Source: Meridianimarinicoccus zhengii
GTDB taxonomy: Bacteria; Pseudomonadota; Alphaproteobacteria; Rhodobacterales; Rhodobacteraceae
Direction of reading: 5' to 3'
Assembly (NCBI RefSeq): GCF_003254465.1
Contig: NZ_QDFI01000025.1
Location: 1 to 52,785, forward strand
Length of the DNA stretch: 52,785 bases
Shown one piece after another: positions 1-7,882 of the stretch. Every line of letters starts with the position of its first letter. Position 1 is the first letter of the stretch. The notes under the pieces are model-generated. The model was given only the letters and a program-made list of their open reading frames with translations, ran no database searches and was not told the origin of the DNA. The position numbers and the translations under genes were made by a program.

Positions 1-2
1 TG

Positions 3-470
3 GCGGGGCCGGGGCGCTATCGCGGCCAGTTGCGTCTGGCCGGGCTGACCCTGCCGCCGGGCGGGGCTGCGGCGCTGCGCGCGGGTGCGGCCACCGATGC
101 GGCGGCGGGCGATGGCATGGCGTTCGAAGACGTGCGGGCGGAGTTCACGCTCGGCCCCGACCGGATCGACCTGCACAGTGCATCGGCCACCGGGGCGTCG
201 CTGGGGCTTGCGGTGGACGGGCGCGTGAACCTGCGCGACCGCACGCTGGCACTGCAGGGTGTGGCCTCACCGCTCTATTTCCTCAACCGGATGGGGGCGT
301 TCATGACCCGGCGGGGCGAGGGTCTGATCGGCTTGCATTTCACCCTGACCGGCCCCATGGACGCCCCCGACCTGAACGCCAACCCCCTGTCGGTGCTGAC
401 ACCCGGTCCGCTGCGCGAGATGTTCCGCAGCGGCCCGAACGCCGCCACCCCGCCCGAGGACCGCGAGTGA
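3..470 (+). CDS. AsmA-like / DUF3971-type envelope protein, C-terminal end (partial)
   Basis: The frame is open from the left edge, so only about 155 C-terminal residues are visible and the true start lies outside the window. The segment has the alternating hydrophobic and polar pattern of beta-rich AsmA/YhdP-type repeats and ends with a '[20 protein letters not shown]' stretch, which resembles the closing segment of AsmA-like C-terminal domains. Members of this superfamily span the periplasm and are linked to lipid transport or outer-membrane assembly; that role is inferred from family only. Its TGA stop overlaps the GTG start of queA (GTGA), so the two are probably translationally coupled. 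Confidence 0.6.
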   Translation, partial: AGPGRYRGQLRLAGLTLPPGGAAALRAGAATDAAAGDGMAFEDVRAEFTLGPDRIDLHSASATGASLGLAVDGRVNLRDRTLALQGVASPLYFLNRMGAFMTRRGEGLIGLHFTLTGPMDAPDLNANPLSVLTPGPLREMFRSGPNAATPPEDRE

Positions 471-1531
471 CGCTGGACGATTTCGATTTCGACCTGCCCG
501 AAGACCTGATCGCCACCCGGCCCGCACGGCCGCGCACATCCGCACGGCTGCTGGTGGCGGGTCCGGACCGTATCGACGACGCGCATGTGTTCGACCTGCC
601 GTCCTTCCTGCGGCCCGGCGACCGGCTGGTGCTGAACGATACCCGCGTGCTGCCGGTGCGGCTGACGGGTATCCGGCACCGCGCCACGGACACCGGCAGC
701 GGCCAGGCGCGGATCGAGATCACGCTGCTGGAACCGCAGGCGGACGGCGCCTGGAGCGCGCTGGTCAAGCCGCTGCGCAAGCTCGCCCCCGGAGAGGTCG
801 TCATCGTCAGCGACCGGCTGTCCGCGACGTTCCGGGGCCGCGACGCGGATGGTGCCGCGATCCTTGCGCTGACCCTGTCGGGCGACGATCTGGAGGCAGA
901 ACTGGCGCGCGCGGGCGCGATGCCGCTGCCGCCCTACATCGCCACACGCCGTGCCGCCGACGTGCAGGACATGGAGGATTACCAGTCCGTCTTCGCCCGT
1001 CGCAACGGGGCGGTCGCGGCGCCGACGGCATCGTTGCATTTCGACCAGCCGCTGCTGGACCGGATCGCGGCCATGGGCGTCGGGTTCAGCCATGTCACGT
1101 TGCACGTGGGCGCGGGCACGTTCCTGCCGGTGAAGGTGGAGGACCCCGCCCGGCACCGGATGCACGCCGAATGGGGCGAGGTCACGCCGCGCGCCGCTGC
1201 CGAGATCGAAGGCACCCGCGCCGCGGGGGGACGGATCATCGCCGTGGGCACCACGGCGCTGCGCCTGCTGGAAACCGCTGCGCGTGCCACGGGGCGCGTC
1301 GAACCGATGGCGGAACCCACCGACATCTTCATCTATCCCGGCTTCGATTTCCGCGCCGTGGATGGTCTCATGACCAACTTCCACTTGCCGAAATCGACCC
1401 TCATGATGCTCGTGAGCGCGCTGATGGGCACGGACCGGATGCAGGCCGTCTATGCCCATGCCATCGCGCAGCGCTACCGCTTCTTCAGCTATGGCGATGC
1501 GTCGCTCCTGCTGCCGGGCGGCAAGCGTTGA
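467..1531 (+). CDS. queA: S-adenosylmethionine:tRNA ribosyltransferase-isomerase QueA
   Basis: Encodes 354 residues, the usual length for QueA, the cytoplasmic enzyme that moves the ribosyl part of S-adenosylmethionine onto preQ1 in tRNA to make epoxyqueuosine. It begins [20 protein letters not shown] and contains the [10 protein letters not shown] segment, the '[13 protein letters not shown]' segment, [11 protein letters not shown] and the [18 protein letters not shown] motif near the C terminus, all hallmarks of the family. The start is GTG at 467, overlapping the stop of the upstream gene. Queuosine affects decoding by tRNA-Asp and tRNA-His, and both of these tRNAs lie elsewhere in this window, which is probably coincidental. 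Other queuosine genes are not seen here. Confidence 0.96.
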   Translation: MTLDDFDFDLPEDLIATRPARPRTSARLLVAGPDRIDDAHVFDLPSFLRPGDRLVLNDTRVLPVRLTGIRHRATDTGSGQARIEITLLEPQADGAWSALVKPLRKLAPGEVVIVSDRLSATFRGRDADGAAILALTLSGDDLEAELARAGAMPLPPYIATRRAADVQDMEDYQSVFARRNGAVAAPTASLHFDQPLLDRIAAMGVGFSHVTLHVGAGTFLPVKVEDPARHRMHAEWGEVTPRAAAEIEGTRAAGGRIIAVGTTALRLLETAARATGRVEPMAEPTDIFIYPGFDFRAVDGLMTNFHLPKSTLMMLVSALMGTDRMQAVYAHAIAQRYRFFSYGDASLLLPGGKR

Positions 1532-1640
1532 TCGTCTCTGCCGCTTTCATGGGCAGGTTGTGAAAAAGGGTATTCCGCCGCCCCGGCATCCGCGTTAGGG
1601 GAACCCGCGCCCGGCCCGAACCCAAAACGCGAGTCCCGTC

Positions 1641-2948
1641 ATGATCGACACCCTGTCCCGGTCCTGGGCGCTCCTGCTGGGCATGTTCCTGCTGATGGTC
1701 GGCAACGGCATCCAGGGAACGCTGCTGGGTGTGCGCGGGGGCATCGAGAACTTCACCACGTTCGAGATGTCGCTCGTGATGTCGGCCTACTTCGCCGGGT
1801 TCCTCGGCGGGTCCTACCTTACGCCGCGGATGATCCGGCGGGTCGGACATGTGCGGGTCTTCGCGGCGCTCGGGTCCATGGTCTCGGCGATCCTGATCCT
1901 GTTTCCCACGGTCACGGAACCGTGGGTCTGGATCGTGCTGCGCGCCTTCATGGGCCTTTGCTTTTCAGGGGTCTACGTCACCGCCGAGAGCTGGTTGAAC
2001 AACGCGACCTCGAACGAGAACCGCGGCAAGGCGCTGTCGCTCTACATGATCGTGCAGATGGGCGGGATCGTGTCGGCGCAGGGGCTCATGACGCTGGGCG
2101 ATCCGTCGGGCTTCGTGCTGTTCGTCGTGCCGTCGGTGCTCGTCTCGCTAGCCTTCGCGCCGATCCTTTTGTCGGCGACGCCCACCCCCGCCTTCGAGAC
2201 CACGAAGGCCATGAGCACATTACAACTCTTCCGGCTCGCGCCCTTGAGCTGCGTGGGCAGTTTCCTGCTGGGCGGCGTCTTCTCGGCGCTGTTCGGGATG
2301 GCGTCTGTCTTCGGCGGGCAGGCGGGGCTGGGCGTGGCCGAGATCTCGGCCTTCGTCGCGGCGATCTATGTGGGCGGGCTGATCCTGCAGTTTCCCATCG
2401 GCTACCTGTCGGATCGCATGGACCGGCGGCGGTTGATCCTCATGGTGGTCGCCGTCGGTCTTGTGGGCACGGCGGTCGGGCTGATGGGCGGCGGGTTCCC
2501 GGCGCTGCTGGTTTCGGCGTTTCTCGTGGGCGGGGCGGCGAACCCGCTCTATGGACTCGTGGTCGCCTATGCCAACGATTACCTGACGCTCGACGACATG
2601 CCCGGCGCGTCGGGGCAGCTGATCTTTCTCAACGGGGTGGGGGCCATGGGCGGCCCGATCCTGACCGGCTGGATGATGGAACGGCTCGGCCCCGGCGGGT
2701 TCTTCGTCTTCATCGCGGCGCTGCTGACGGTGATGCTTGTCTATGGCTTCTACCGGTCCTTCCGCCGCCCGGCGCCATCCCCGTCCGAAACGGGCAGCTT
2801 CGCGCCGATCACGCTGACCGCCACGGCGCTGACGCTGAATGCCGCAGCCGCCGGACCGGACGACGATCTGCCCGGGGCGCCGACGGCGGACTCGGACGAC
2901 GCGGACGAGGATGAGGAACTGGAGGAATTCCCGCCCCCTGCTGCCTGA
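1641..2948 (+). CDS. MFS transporter (YcaD-type)
   Basis: Encodes 435 residues with about twelve hydrophobic segments from residue 10 to about 385, the layout of a major facilitator transporter. Visible markers are YFAGFLGGSYLTPRMIRRVGH (loop 2-3 signature region) and FPIGYLSDRMDRRRLI in the second half. The C-terminal 50 residues are a cytoplasmic tail rich in Asp and Glu (DDADEDEELEEF), which is an unusual extension. The protein resembles the YcaD-like exporters common in Rhodobacteraceae; the substrate cannot be inferred. Separated from queA by 109 bases, so it probably has its own promoter. Confidence 0.88.
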   Translation: MIDTLSRSWALLLGMFLLMVGNGIQGTLLGVRGGIENFTTFEMSLVMSAYFAGFLGGSYLTPRMIRRVGHVRVFAALGSMVSAILILFPTVTEPWVWIVLRAFMGLCFSGVYVTAESWLNNATSNENRGKALSLYMIVQMGGIVSAQGLMTLGDPSGFVLFVVPSVLVSLAFAPILLSATPTPAFETTKAMSTLQLFRLAPLSCVGSFLLGGVFSALFGMASVFGGQAGLGVAEISAFVAAIYVGGLILQFPIGYLSDRMDRRRLILMVVAVGLVGTAVGLMGGGFPALLVSAFLVGGAANPLYGLVVAYANDYLTLDDMPGASGQLIFLNGVGAMGGPILTGWMMERLGPGGFFVFIAALLTVMLVYGFYRSFRRPAPSPSETGSFAPITLTATALTLNAAAAGPDDDLPGAPTADSDDADEDEELEEFPPPAA

Positions 2949-3021
2949 ATTCCAGGCGACACTTGCCCGGCGGCACCTTATTTGTAACAGTCAGACAACA
3001 ACGTGACAGGCGGAACACCCC

Positions 3022-3630
3022 ATGGGACAGACCACCCGACCCGAAACCGCTGGCGCCTCGGCGCAGGATATCCTCGATTTCTGGATCGACGAGACCGGCG
3101 TGGACAAGTGGTACGTTACCGATGATGCGCTCGACGCCGCGATCCGCAACCGGTTCGAAGCGCTCTGGACGCGTGTGATGCGCGGCGGGGCGCTGGGGTG
3201 GCATCCGACACCTGCCAACATGCTGGCGGCGATCATCCTGTTCGACCAGTTTCCGCGCAACATGTTCCGGGCCGACCCCCGCGCCTATGCCAGCGACGCG
3301 CTGGCGCGGGCCAAGGCCAAGCACGCGATCGACATGGACTGGGACCGCCGGATCGACGGGCCCCAGCGGCAGTTCTTCTACCTGCCGCTGATGCATTCGG
3401 AATGCCTTGCGGACCAGGACCGCTGCGTGCGGCTGTTCAAGGATCGCATGCCCGAGGCGGCGGACAACCTGATCCATGCCCGCGCCCACCGCGAAGTGAT
3501 CCGCCGCTTCGGCCGCTTCCCGCATCGCAACAGCGATCTTGGCCGCGACAGCACCGCCGCCGAACGCGCCTTCGTGGAGACCGAGGGCGGGTATGGCGCG
3601 ATGGTGAACGCGCTGCGCGCGGCGGCCTGA
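3022..3630 (+). CDS. DUF924 family protein
   Basis: Encodes 202 residues, the normal length of the DUF924 family (TPR-like helical fold, function unknown). The typical 'DILDFWIDETG' opening, ILFDQFPRNMFR in the middle and 'FYLPLMHSE' followed by 'RFGRFPHRN' are clear family markers. It is a soluble protein without a signal peptide. The start at 3022 is preceded by GGCGGAA. Upstream DNA (2975-3000) is locally AT-rich and may carry its promoter. The role is unknown. Confidence 0.9.
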   Translation: MGQTTRPETAGASAQDILDFWIDETGVDKWYVTDDALDAAIRNRFEALWTRVMRGGALGWHPTPANMLAAIILFDQFPRNMFRADPRAYASDALARAKAKHAIDMDWDRRIDGPQRQFFYLPLMHSECLADQDRCVRLFKDRMPEAADNLIHARAHREVIRRFGRFPHRNSDLGRDSTAAERAFVETEGGYGAMVNALRAAA

Positions 3631-3845
3631 TCCAGCAATCATCGCTGCACCGTTCCCCGGGTGATCGTCGGACGGCGGCGCGCGGTAGACCATGGCCGTA
3701 CAGGCGCTCGGCGCATCCGCGACACTGCGCCCGATCCGAGCGGGCGATGCTGCCGCACGATTGCGCCTGACGGCGAAACGCTCTAGTGGCGGGCCCGCGA
3801 GGGCGGGCGGAGCGGCCCTGTATCGGCGCGGGGGAGGCGTGGCGC
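3631..3845. other. Intergenic stretch, no gene recognised
   Basis: About 215 bases between the DUF924 gene and the acetyltransferase. A 70-codon open frame beginning at 3692 crosses this stretch, but its arginine- and alanine-rich product runs into the next gene in another frame and looks like a shadow. No tRNA, terminator or promoter stands out. Confidence 0.4.
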
Positions 3846-4355
3846 GTGTTCCATCTGACACCGGAAAAGCCCGACGACCATTGGGAGGTCGAGGCGCTCT
3901 ATGACCTGTGCTTCGCGCCGGGACGGGAGGCCTTGTCATCCTACCGGCTGCGCGACGGCGTGCCGCCCGTCGCCGACCTGTCGGTCACCGCGCGTGACGG
4001 CGAAGGCATCCTTGCGGGGGCGATCCGGTTCTGGCCCGTGGCGGTTGGCGGTGCGCCTGCGCTGCTTCTTGGCCCCGTGGCGGTTCATCCGACCCGGCAG
4101 GGTGAGGGGCTTGGCGGGCTGCTGATCCGGGACGGTCTGCACCGTGCCGCCGACCTGGGCTGGCAAAGGGTCATGCTGATCGGGGATGCGCCCTATTACG
4201 GACGCTTCGGGTTCTCGCGCCTGTCCGGTGTGGAAATGCCGCCGCCCACGAACCCCGACCGGGTTCTGGGGATCGCGTTGTCGCCCGGCGCCTGGAACGG
4301 CGTTGCGGGGCGCGTCACGCAGCCCGGCCAGGATCGCGCGACCCTGGCCAGCTAG
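3846..4355 (+). CDS. GNAT family N-acetyltransferase
   Basis: Encodes 169 residues from a GTG start at 3846. I chose this start because GGGGAGG at 3831-3837 sits 8 bases upstream and the protein then opens with VFHLTPEKPDDHWEVEALYD, a normal GNAT N terminus; a longer frame from GTG 3786 adds only low-complexity residues. The acetyl-CoA-binding region is visible as LLGPVAVHPTRQGEGLGGLL (Q/RxxGxG/A type), followed by GDAPYYGRFGFSR. This places it close to the YhbS-like group of predicted acetyltransferases. The substrate is unknown. It converges on the sorting-signal protein that ends at 4372. Confidence 0.87.
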   Translation: MFHLTPEKPDDHWEVEALYDLCFAPGREALSSYRLRDGVPPVADLSVTARDGEGILAGAIRFWPVAVGGAPALLLGPVAVHPTRQGEGLGGLLIRDGLHRAADLGWQRVMLIGDAPYYGRFGFSRLSGVEMPPPTNPDRVLGIALSPGAWNGVAGRVTQPGQDRATLAS

Positions 4356-4371
4356 GAACGTTCGCGGTCGC

Positions 4372-5037
4372 TCAGCCCTGACGGCGCGTGCGCCGCGTTG
4401 CGGCCAGACCCGTGGCCAATGCGCTGCCGAGCAGGATCGCACCTGCGGGAATAGGGATCGGGGTCGACGTCGGGTCGACGGACGAGAACGCGATCTCGCC
4501 CAGCGAACACTCATCGGTGGAACCCGGATCAGGCTGCGGGCAACCGGAAAAATCCATGCGGAAATAGCGCATGGCGGTCGTGGCGATGCCGAAGACCTCG
4601 GCCGGGTAGTCGGCAAGCGGATTGTCGGCCGGGTTGATCGTGCCAAGGCTTCCAAAGGTCACGCCGTCGGTGGAAGACGACAGGGCCGCGGTGGAAAAGC
4701 CGCTCGATTCCTCGACCCAGAGCGCGATCCGGTCGATGGTCAGCACGGCTCCAAGATCGAAGGTCAGGGTTGGTGTCAGGTTGCCGAAATCCGAGAACCA
4801 TTCGTTGTCGCGCGCGATCAGCGTGTGGGTCGGGTTCGACCCGAGATAGGTATCGAAATCCGTCACGCCGCTGACATAGCTCGCGCTCAGCCCAGACTGG
4901 TTGATCGTTGCACTTGCGGGGACAAGCGCGCGTTCAGACGATGCCGTGACGCTCACGGCGCTGACGATGGACGCGGCCTGCGCGCCAACGGACAGAAGTA
5001 CGACGGCAAGTACCGCCGATAGAACTGTTTTCATCAT
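4372..5037 (-). CDS. Secreted protein with VPLPA-CTERM-like sorting signal, discoidin-like core
   Basis: Encodes 221 residues. A signal peptide covers about residues 1-21 (ending VGAQA). The middle has a beta-rich pattern resembling F5/8 type C (discoidin) carbohydrate-binding domains: an early ASSERALVPAS, then LTPTLTFDLGAVLTIDRIAL, then STDGVTFGSLG. The C terminus is a short tripartite tail: a PIPIPAG motif at about residues 193-199, a hydrophobic segment, and basic residues (RRTRR). This matches the design of VPLPA-CTERM signals processed by exosortase-type enzymes, with a variant motif. It is therefore inferred to be exported and surface-attached or released. The start may be ATG 5037 or 5034, with GGGAG just upstream. 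Confidence 0.75.
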   Translation of the reverse strand: MMKTVLSAVLAVVLLSVGAQAASIVSAVSVTASSERALVPASATINQSGLSASYVSGVTDFDTYLGSNPTHTLIARDNEWFSDFGNLTPTLTFDLGAVLTIDRIALWVEESSGFSTAALSSSTDGVTFGSLGTINPADNPLADYPAEVFGIATTAMRYFRMDFSGCPQPDPGSTDECSLGEIAFSSVDPTSTPIPIPAGAILLGSALATGLAATRRTRRQG

Positions 5038-5060
5038 TGTTCTCCCAAGCAGCCGAAAAA

Positions 5061-5090
5061 ATCCTACAAGTGAAATTTACCTTCGGTCAA
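5061..5090 (-). promoter_or_regulatory. Candidate sigma-70-type promoter of the sorting-signal protein
   Basis: On the minus strand TTGACC (5085-5090) and TAGGAT (5061-5066) are separated by 18 bases. They lie about 25-50 bases upstream of the ATG at 5037, in a locally AT-rich stretch. It overlaps the end of the DUF2189 remnant. Prediction by eye only. Confidence 0.4.
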
Positions 5091-5621
5091 TAAGCGATTT
5101 CCTTGACTCATTTGGCCGCCTGCGTTGACGGTGCCGCATCCAGCCAGCCCAGCCACGCGGCCGAGGAAGATGCAGAAGATGAACAGGACAATCAACACGG
5201 CCGCCATGGACGTGATCTGGCGGTCCTTCTCGCGCCAGACGCCGGTGAGCGCGCGGCCCATGTAAGCCGCGCCAGCCCCGCGCAGCCGACTGATCTCGTA
5301 CAGACCAAGGACGGAGGCCGGGCCAAGCAGCGGAAACCTGACGGTCGCCAGCAGGAGCCAATAGCGCTGACCGGTTCACACCGTGACGCGCTACGGCACC
5401 AAGCCGCACAGCGCGTAGACGCCGCAAAAGAACTGCCCGTATCCCCAGTTTGCGGTGAAATCCCGCCATCCCGCCACAAGAGCGCCGCCGATCATCGCCC
5501 CGGTGACGGGCCTGACCGAAACGACGCGCCGACATTCGCGGGCTTCCCGTCGGCGCCGGTCATCGCAGCACCAGCACTCCCGCCCGGGGCATTCCACCAT
5601 GGCGCGGTAATGATGCCACGT
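5064..5621 (-). pseudogene. Decayed tandem copy of the DUF2189 membrane protein
   Basis: In one reading frame, the same frame as the intact upstream gene, the minus strand reads GWRDFTANWGYGQFFCGVYA, then a TAG and a TGA stop (5391-5393 and 5376-5378), then RFPLLGPASVLGLYEISRLR and a further hydrophobic helix. These blocks align without gaps to GFDDFKAAPGYGLFFGGVYV and AFPLLGPFLAIGLYEVSRRR of the intact DUF2189 gene at 5649-6467, with exactly the same spacing between the FxGVY and FPLLGP motifs. The second half of the family (after about residue 140) is missing. It is therefore a truncated paralogue inactivated by two in-frame stops rather than two small genes. Confidence 0.75.
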
Positions 5622-5681
5622 ATGGCAGCGCCAGCGCCCCTGCCCCGCTCAGTCCACCACGGCGCGGTAAAGATGCCACGT
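5593..5681. repeat. Imperfect 29-base direct repeat, 60-base period
   Basis: Bases 5593-5621 and 5653-5681 match at 27 of 29 positions (core ggcgcggtaa-gatgccacgt). The copy at 5653-5681 encodes the last residues of the intact DUF2189 protein (TWHLYRAVVD). The copy at 5593-5621 encodes TWHHYRAMVE in the same frame after the stop. This is most simply a trace of the duplication that produced the DUF2189 remnant. Confidence 0.7.
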
Positions 5682-6467
5682 CCCGTGCCCGAGAACCGGC
5701 AGCGCGATGAACAGGCCAAGGAACGCGGGCAGCATCGCCACGACCAGCATCGCCACCACGATCGCCGCCCAAATCATCATCGGGCGCAGGTTCTCGATCA
5801 CCGCCTGCACGCTGGTGATCGTCGCCGTCACCACGTCGATTTCCCGGTCCAGCAGCAGCGGCATGCTGACCACCGTGATCGAGAACACCAGAAGCGCAAA
5901 GGCCGCGCCCAGGCCGGTCACGATCAGCAGCATCACGATACCATCAAGCGTGAAGATCGCCTCGCGCGTGGTGAAGATGTTGGTCATCGCGTCATTGCTG
6001 AGAAACAACGCGAACGTCACCCGCGCCAGCACCAGCCAGCACAGCGCAAGGAACAGGATCACGACGCCCATGAAGGGCATCTGCCCGTCGCGCTGGCGGA
6101 ACACGGCACCAAGGATCGCGGACTTGTCCAGTGGTTCGCCCGCCTCCCGCCGCCGGCTGACCTCGTAAAGCCCGATGGCAAGGAACGGACCCAGAAGCGG
6201 AAAGGCGAAGGCGAGCGGCACGAGAACGCCCGCATTGCCCACCATCCGCGACAGCGCCCACAGGAGCAGCCCGCCGACGACGTAGACGCCGCCGAAGAAC
6301 AGCCCATAGCCGGGTGCCGCCTTGAAATCGTCGAAGCCCTTGCGCAGGGCCGACCGGACAGTGTCCGTGGTGATGGTCTTGACGGTCGGGGCCTTGGCGG
6401 CGGGGGCCGCCGTTTCGGAATAGTCCGGCCGGGGGCCATCGGGGCTGGGATATCGGACGTGAGCCAT
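5649..6467 (-). CDS. DUF2189 family integral membrane protein
   Basis: Encodes 272 residues from ATG 6467. I chose this start because GAGGAGG (6473-6479) precedes it by 5 bases; a start 18 bases upstream would lie inside that ribosome-binding site. A short cytoplasmic N terminus is followed by about five or six hydrophobic helices. Family markers are GFDDFKAAPGYGLFFGGVYV, AFPLLGPFLAIGLYEVSRR and a central MPLLLDREIDVVTATITSVQ. DUF2189 proteins are conserved inner-membrane proteins of unknown function, sometimes found near cytochrome oxidase genes. A decayed copy lies immediately downstream. Confidence 0.9.
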   Translation of the reverse strand: MAHVRYPSPDGPRPDYSETAAPAAKAPTVKTITTDTVRSALRKGFDDFKAAPGYGLFFGGVYVVGGLLLWALSRMVGNAGVLVPLAFAFPLLGPFLAIGLYEVSRRREAGEPLDKSAILGAVFRQRDGQMPFMGVVILFLALCWLVLARVTFALFLSNDAMTNIFTTREAIFTLDGIVMLLIVTGLGAAFALLVFSITVVSMPLLLDREIDVVTATITSVQAVIENLRPMMIWAAIVVAMLVVAMLPAFLGLFIALPVLGHGTWHLYRAVVD

Positions 6468-6599
6468 GGTCGCCTCCTCGCGCAAGTTTCGTCGTTTGCC
6501 CCAGCATGCCGTGGAAGTGCCGCACGATCAAACCCACAATGGCGTCGCGCGACGACATGTGCAGCGCCGCGCCCGAACGGGTCCGCACGGACGTTCCGG

Positions 6600-7724
6600 T
6601 CAGCCGTTTGCCTGCGCGTCCGCCCGGCTCTTGCCGCTCAGGTTCAGCGCCAGCGTCGCCGCCATGAACTTGTCGAGATCCCCGTCGAGAACCCCGCCCG
6701 TGTCCGAGGTTTCGACATTGGTGCGCAGGTCCTTCACCATCTGGTAGGGCTGCAGGACATAGGACCGGATCTGGTTGCCCCAGCCCGCGCTGCCCTTGGC
6801 GTCGTGCGCTTCGTTGATCGCGGCGGTCCGGCGGTCCAGCTCCATCTGGTAGAGCCGCGATTTCAGAGCCTTCATGGCGATGTCGCGGTTCTGGTGTTGG
6901 GATTTCTCGGAACTGGTCACGACGATGCCCGTGGGGTGGTGGGTGATCCGCACCGCGGAATCGGTGGTGTTCACGTGCTGCCCGCCCGCGCCCGACGACC
7001 GGTAGGTGTCCACACGGATATCCGCCGGGTTCACCTCGATGTCGATATTGTCGTCCACCACCGGATAGACCCAGACGCTGGCGAAAGACGTCTCGCGCGT
7101 GCCCTTTCCGAAGGGCGAGATCCGCACCAGCCGGTGCACACCCGATTCCGTCTTGAGCCAGCCATAGGCGTTCGGCCCGCTGATCTTGTAGGCGACGGAC
7201 TTGATCCCGGCCTCGCCACCCGCTTCCTCGGACTGCAATTCCACGTCGTAGCCATGTGCCTCGGCCCAGCGGACATACATCCGCTGGAGCATCTGCGCCC
7301 AGTCGCAGGCCTCCGTGCCGCCCGCGCCCGCGTTGATTTCCAGGAACGTGTCGTTGCCGTCCGCTTCCCCGTCCAGCAGCGCCTCGATCTCCTTCTTGGC
7401 GGCGGTTTCCGCCAGCCCGCGGATCGCGGCCTCGGCATCCGCGACGACCTCGGCGTCGTCCTCAGCCTCGCCCAGCTCGATCAGCTCGATATTGTCGTCG
7501 AGATCCTGTTTCAGCCCGCGATAGGTCGCCATGGCGTCAACCAGCATCTGGCGGTCGCGCATGAGCTTCTGCGCGCGCGCGGGATCATTCCACAAGTCCG
7601 GATCCTCGGCCATCGCGTTGAACTCTTCCAGCCGGTGGGGCGCCGTGTCCCAGTCCAGCCGCTGGCCCAACAGGTCGAGCGACTTGCGGATATCGGCCAC
7701 GAGTGTCTGGATCTCGGCGCGCAT
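6600..7724 (-). CDS. prfB: Peptide chain release factor 2 (RF2)
   Basis: Encodes 374 residues, a full-length RF2 that recognises UGA and UAA and triggers peptide release on the ribosome. The stop-codon-reading SPF tripeptide is at residues 203-205 and the peptidyl-transferase GGQ motif is at 247-249. The coiled domain (residues 10-110) and ribosome-binding core are normal. The whole gene lies in one frame: the in-frame UGA and +1 frameshift that control RF2 synthesis in many bacteria are absent. The start at 7724 has GAGGAAGG 7 bases upstream. mrcA lies upstream on the same strand, separated by a 158-base gap with hairpin repeats. Confidence 0.97.
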   Translation of the reverse strand: MRAEIQTLVADIRKSLDLLGQRLDWDTAPHRLEEFNAMAEDPDLWNDPARAQKLMRDRQMLVDAMATYRGLKQDLDDNIELIELGEAEDDAEVVADAEAAIRGLAETAAKKEIEALLDGEADGNDTFLEINAGAGGTEACDWAQMLQRMYVRWAEAHGYDVELQSEEAGGEAGIKSVAYKISGPNAYGWLKTESGVHRLVRISPFGKGTRETSFASVWVYPVVDDNIDIEVNPADIRVDTYRSSGAGGQHVNTTDSAVRITHHPTGIVVTSSEKSQHQNRDIAMKALKSRLYQMELDRRTAAINEAHDAKGSAGWGNQIRSYVLQPYQMVKDLRTNVETSDTGGVLDGDLDKFMAATLALNLSGKSRADAQANG

Positions 7725-7805
7725 GGATCACCTTCCTCAAAGCGGAGCAACCGGCCCCCTCGGGCCATGAGCGCGCGTTATATCAGCGTGACGTGGGCAG
7801 GCAAG

Positions 7806-7860
7806 GTCGCGCCTACCGGCGCGCTCAACCAACGTCGCGCCCAGCGGCGCGCTCTATCAA
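7806..7860. repeat. Two tandem 27-base repeats, each a small hairpin, between mrcA and prfB
   Basis: Copies at 7806-7832 and 7834-7860 differ at four or five positions. Each contains a GCGCC-N4-GGCGC inverted repeat, so each can fold into a 5-bp GC hairpin with a 4-base loop. They follow the mrcA stop codon (7883) on the minus strand and precede prfB. There is no T-tract. They may slow or partly terminate transcription, protect the mrcA 3' end, or be a small dispersed repeat. Confidence 0.6.
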
Positions 7861-7882
7861 GGTCCCGCGCGCAGCGTGAAGG

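Noticed and set aside
5192-5600. Several small independent genes downstream of DUF2189
   Set aside because: The open pieces lie in one frame and align in order with DUF2189, so they are fragments of one decayed gene.
6600-7724. Programmed frameshift in prfB
   Set aside because: The gene is open in one frame from its ribosome-binding site to its stop, with no early in-frame TGA.
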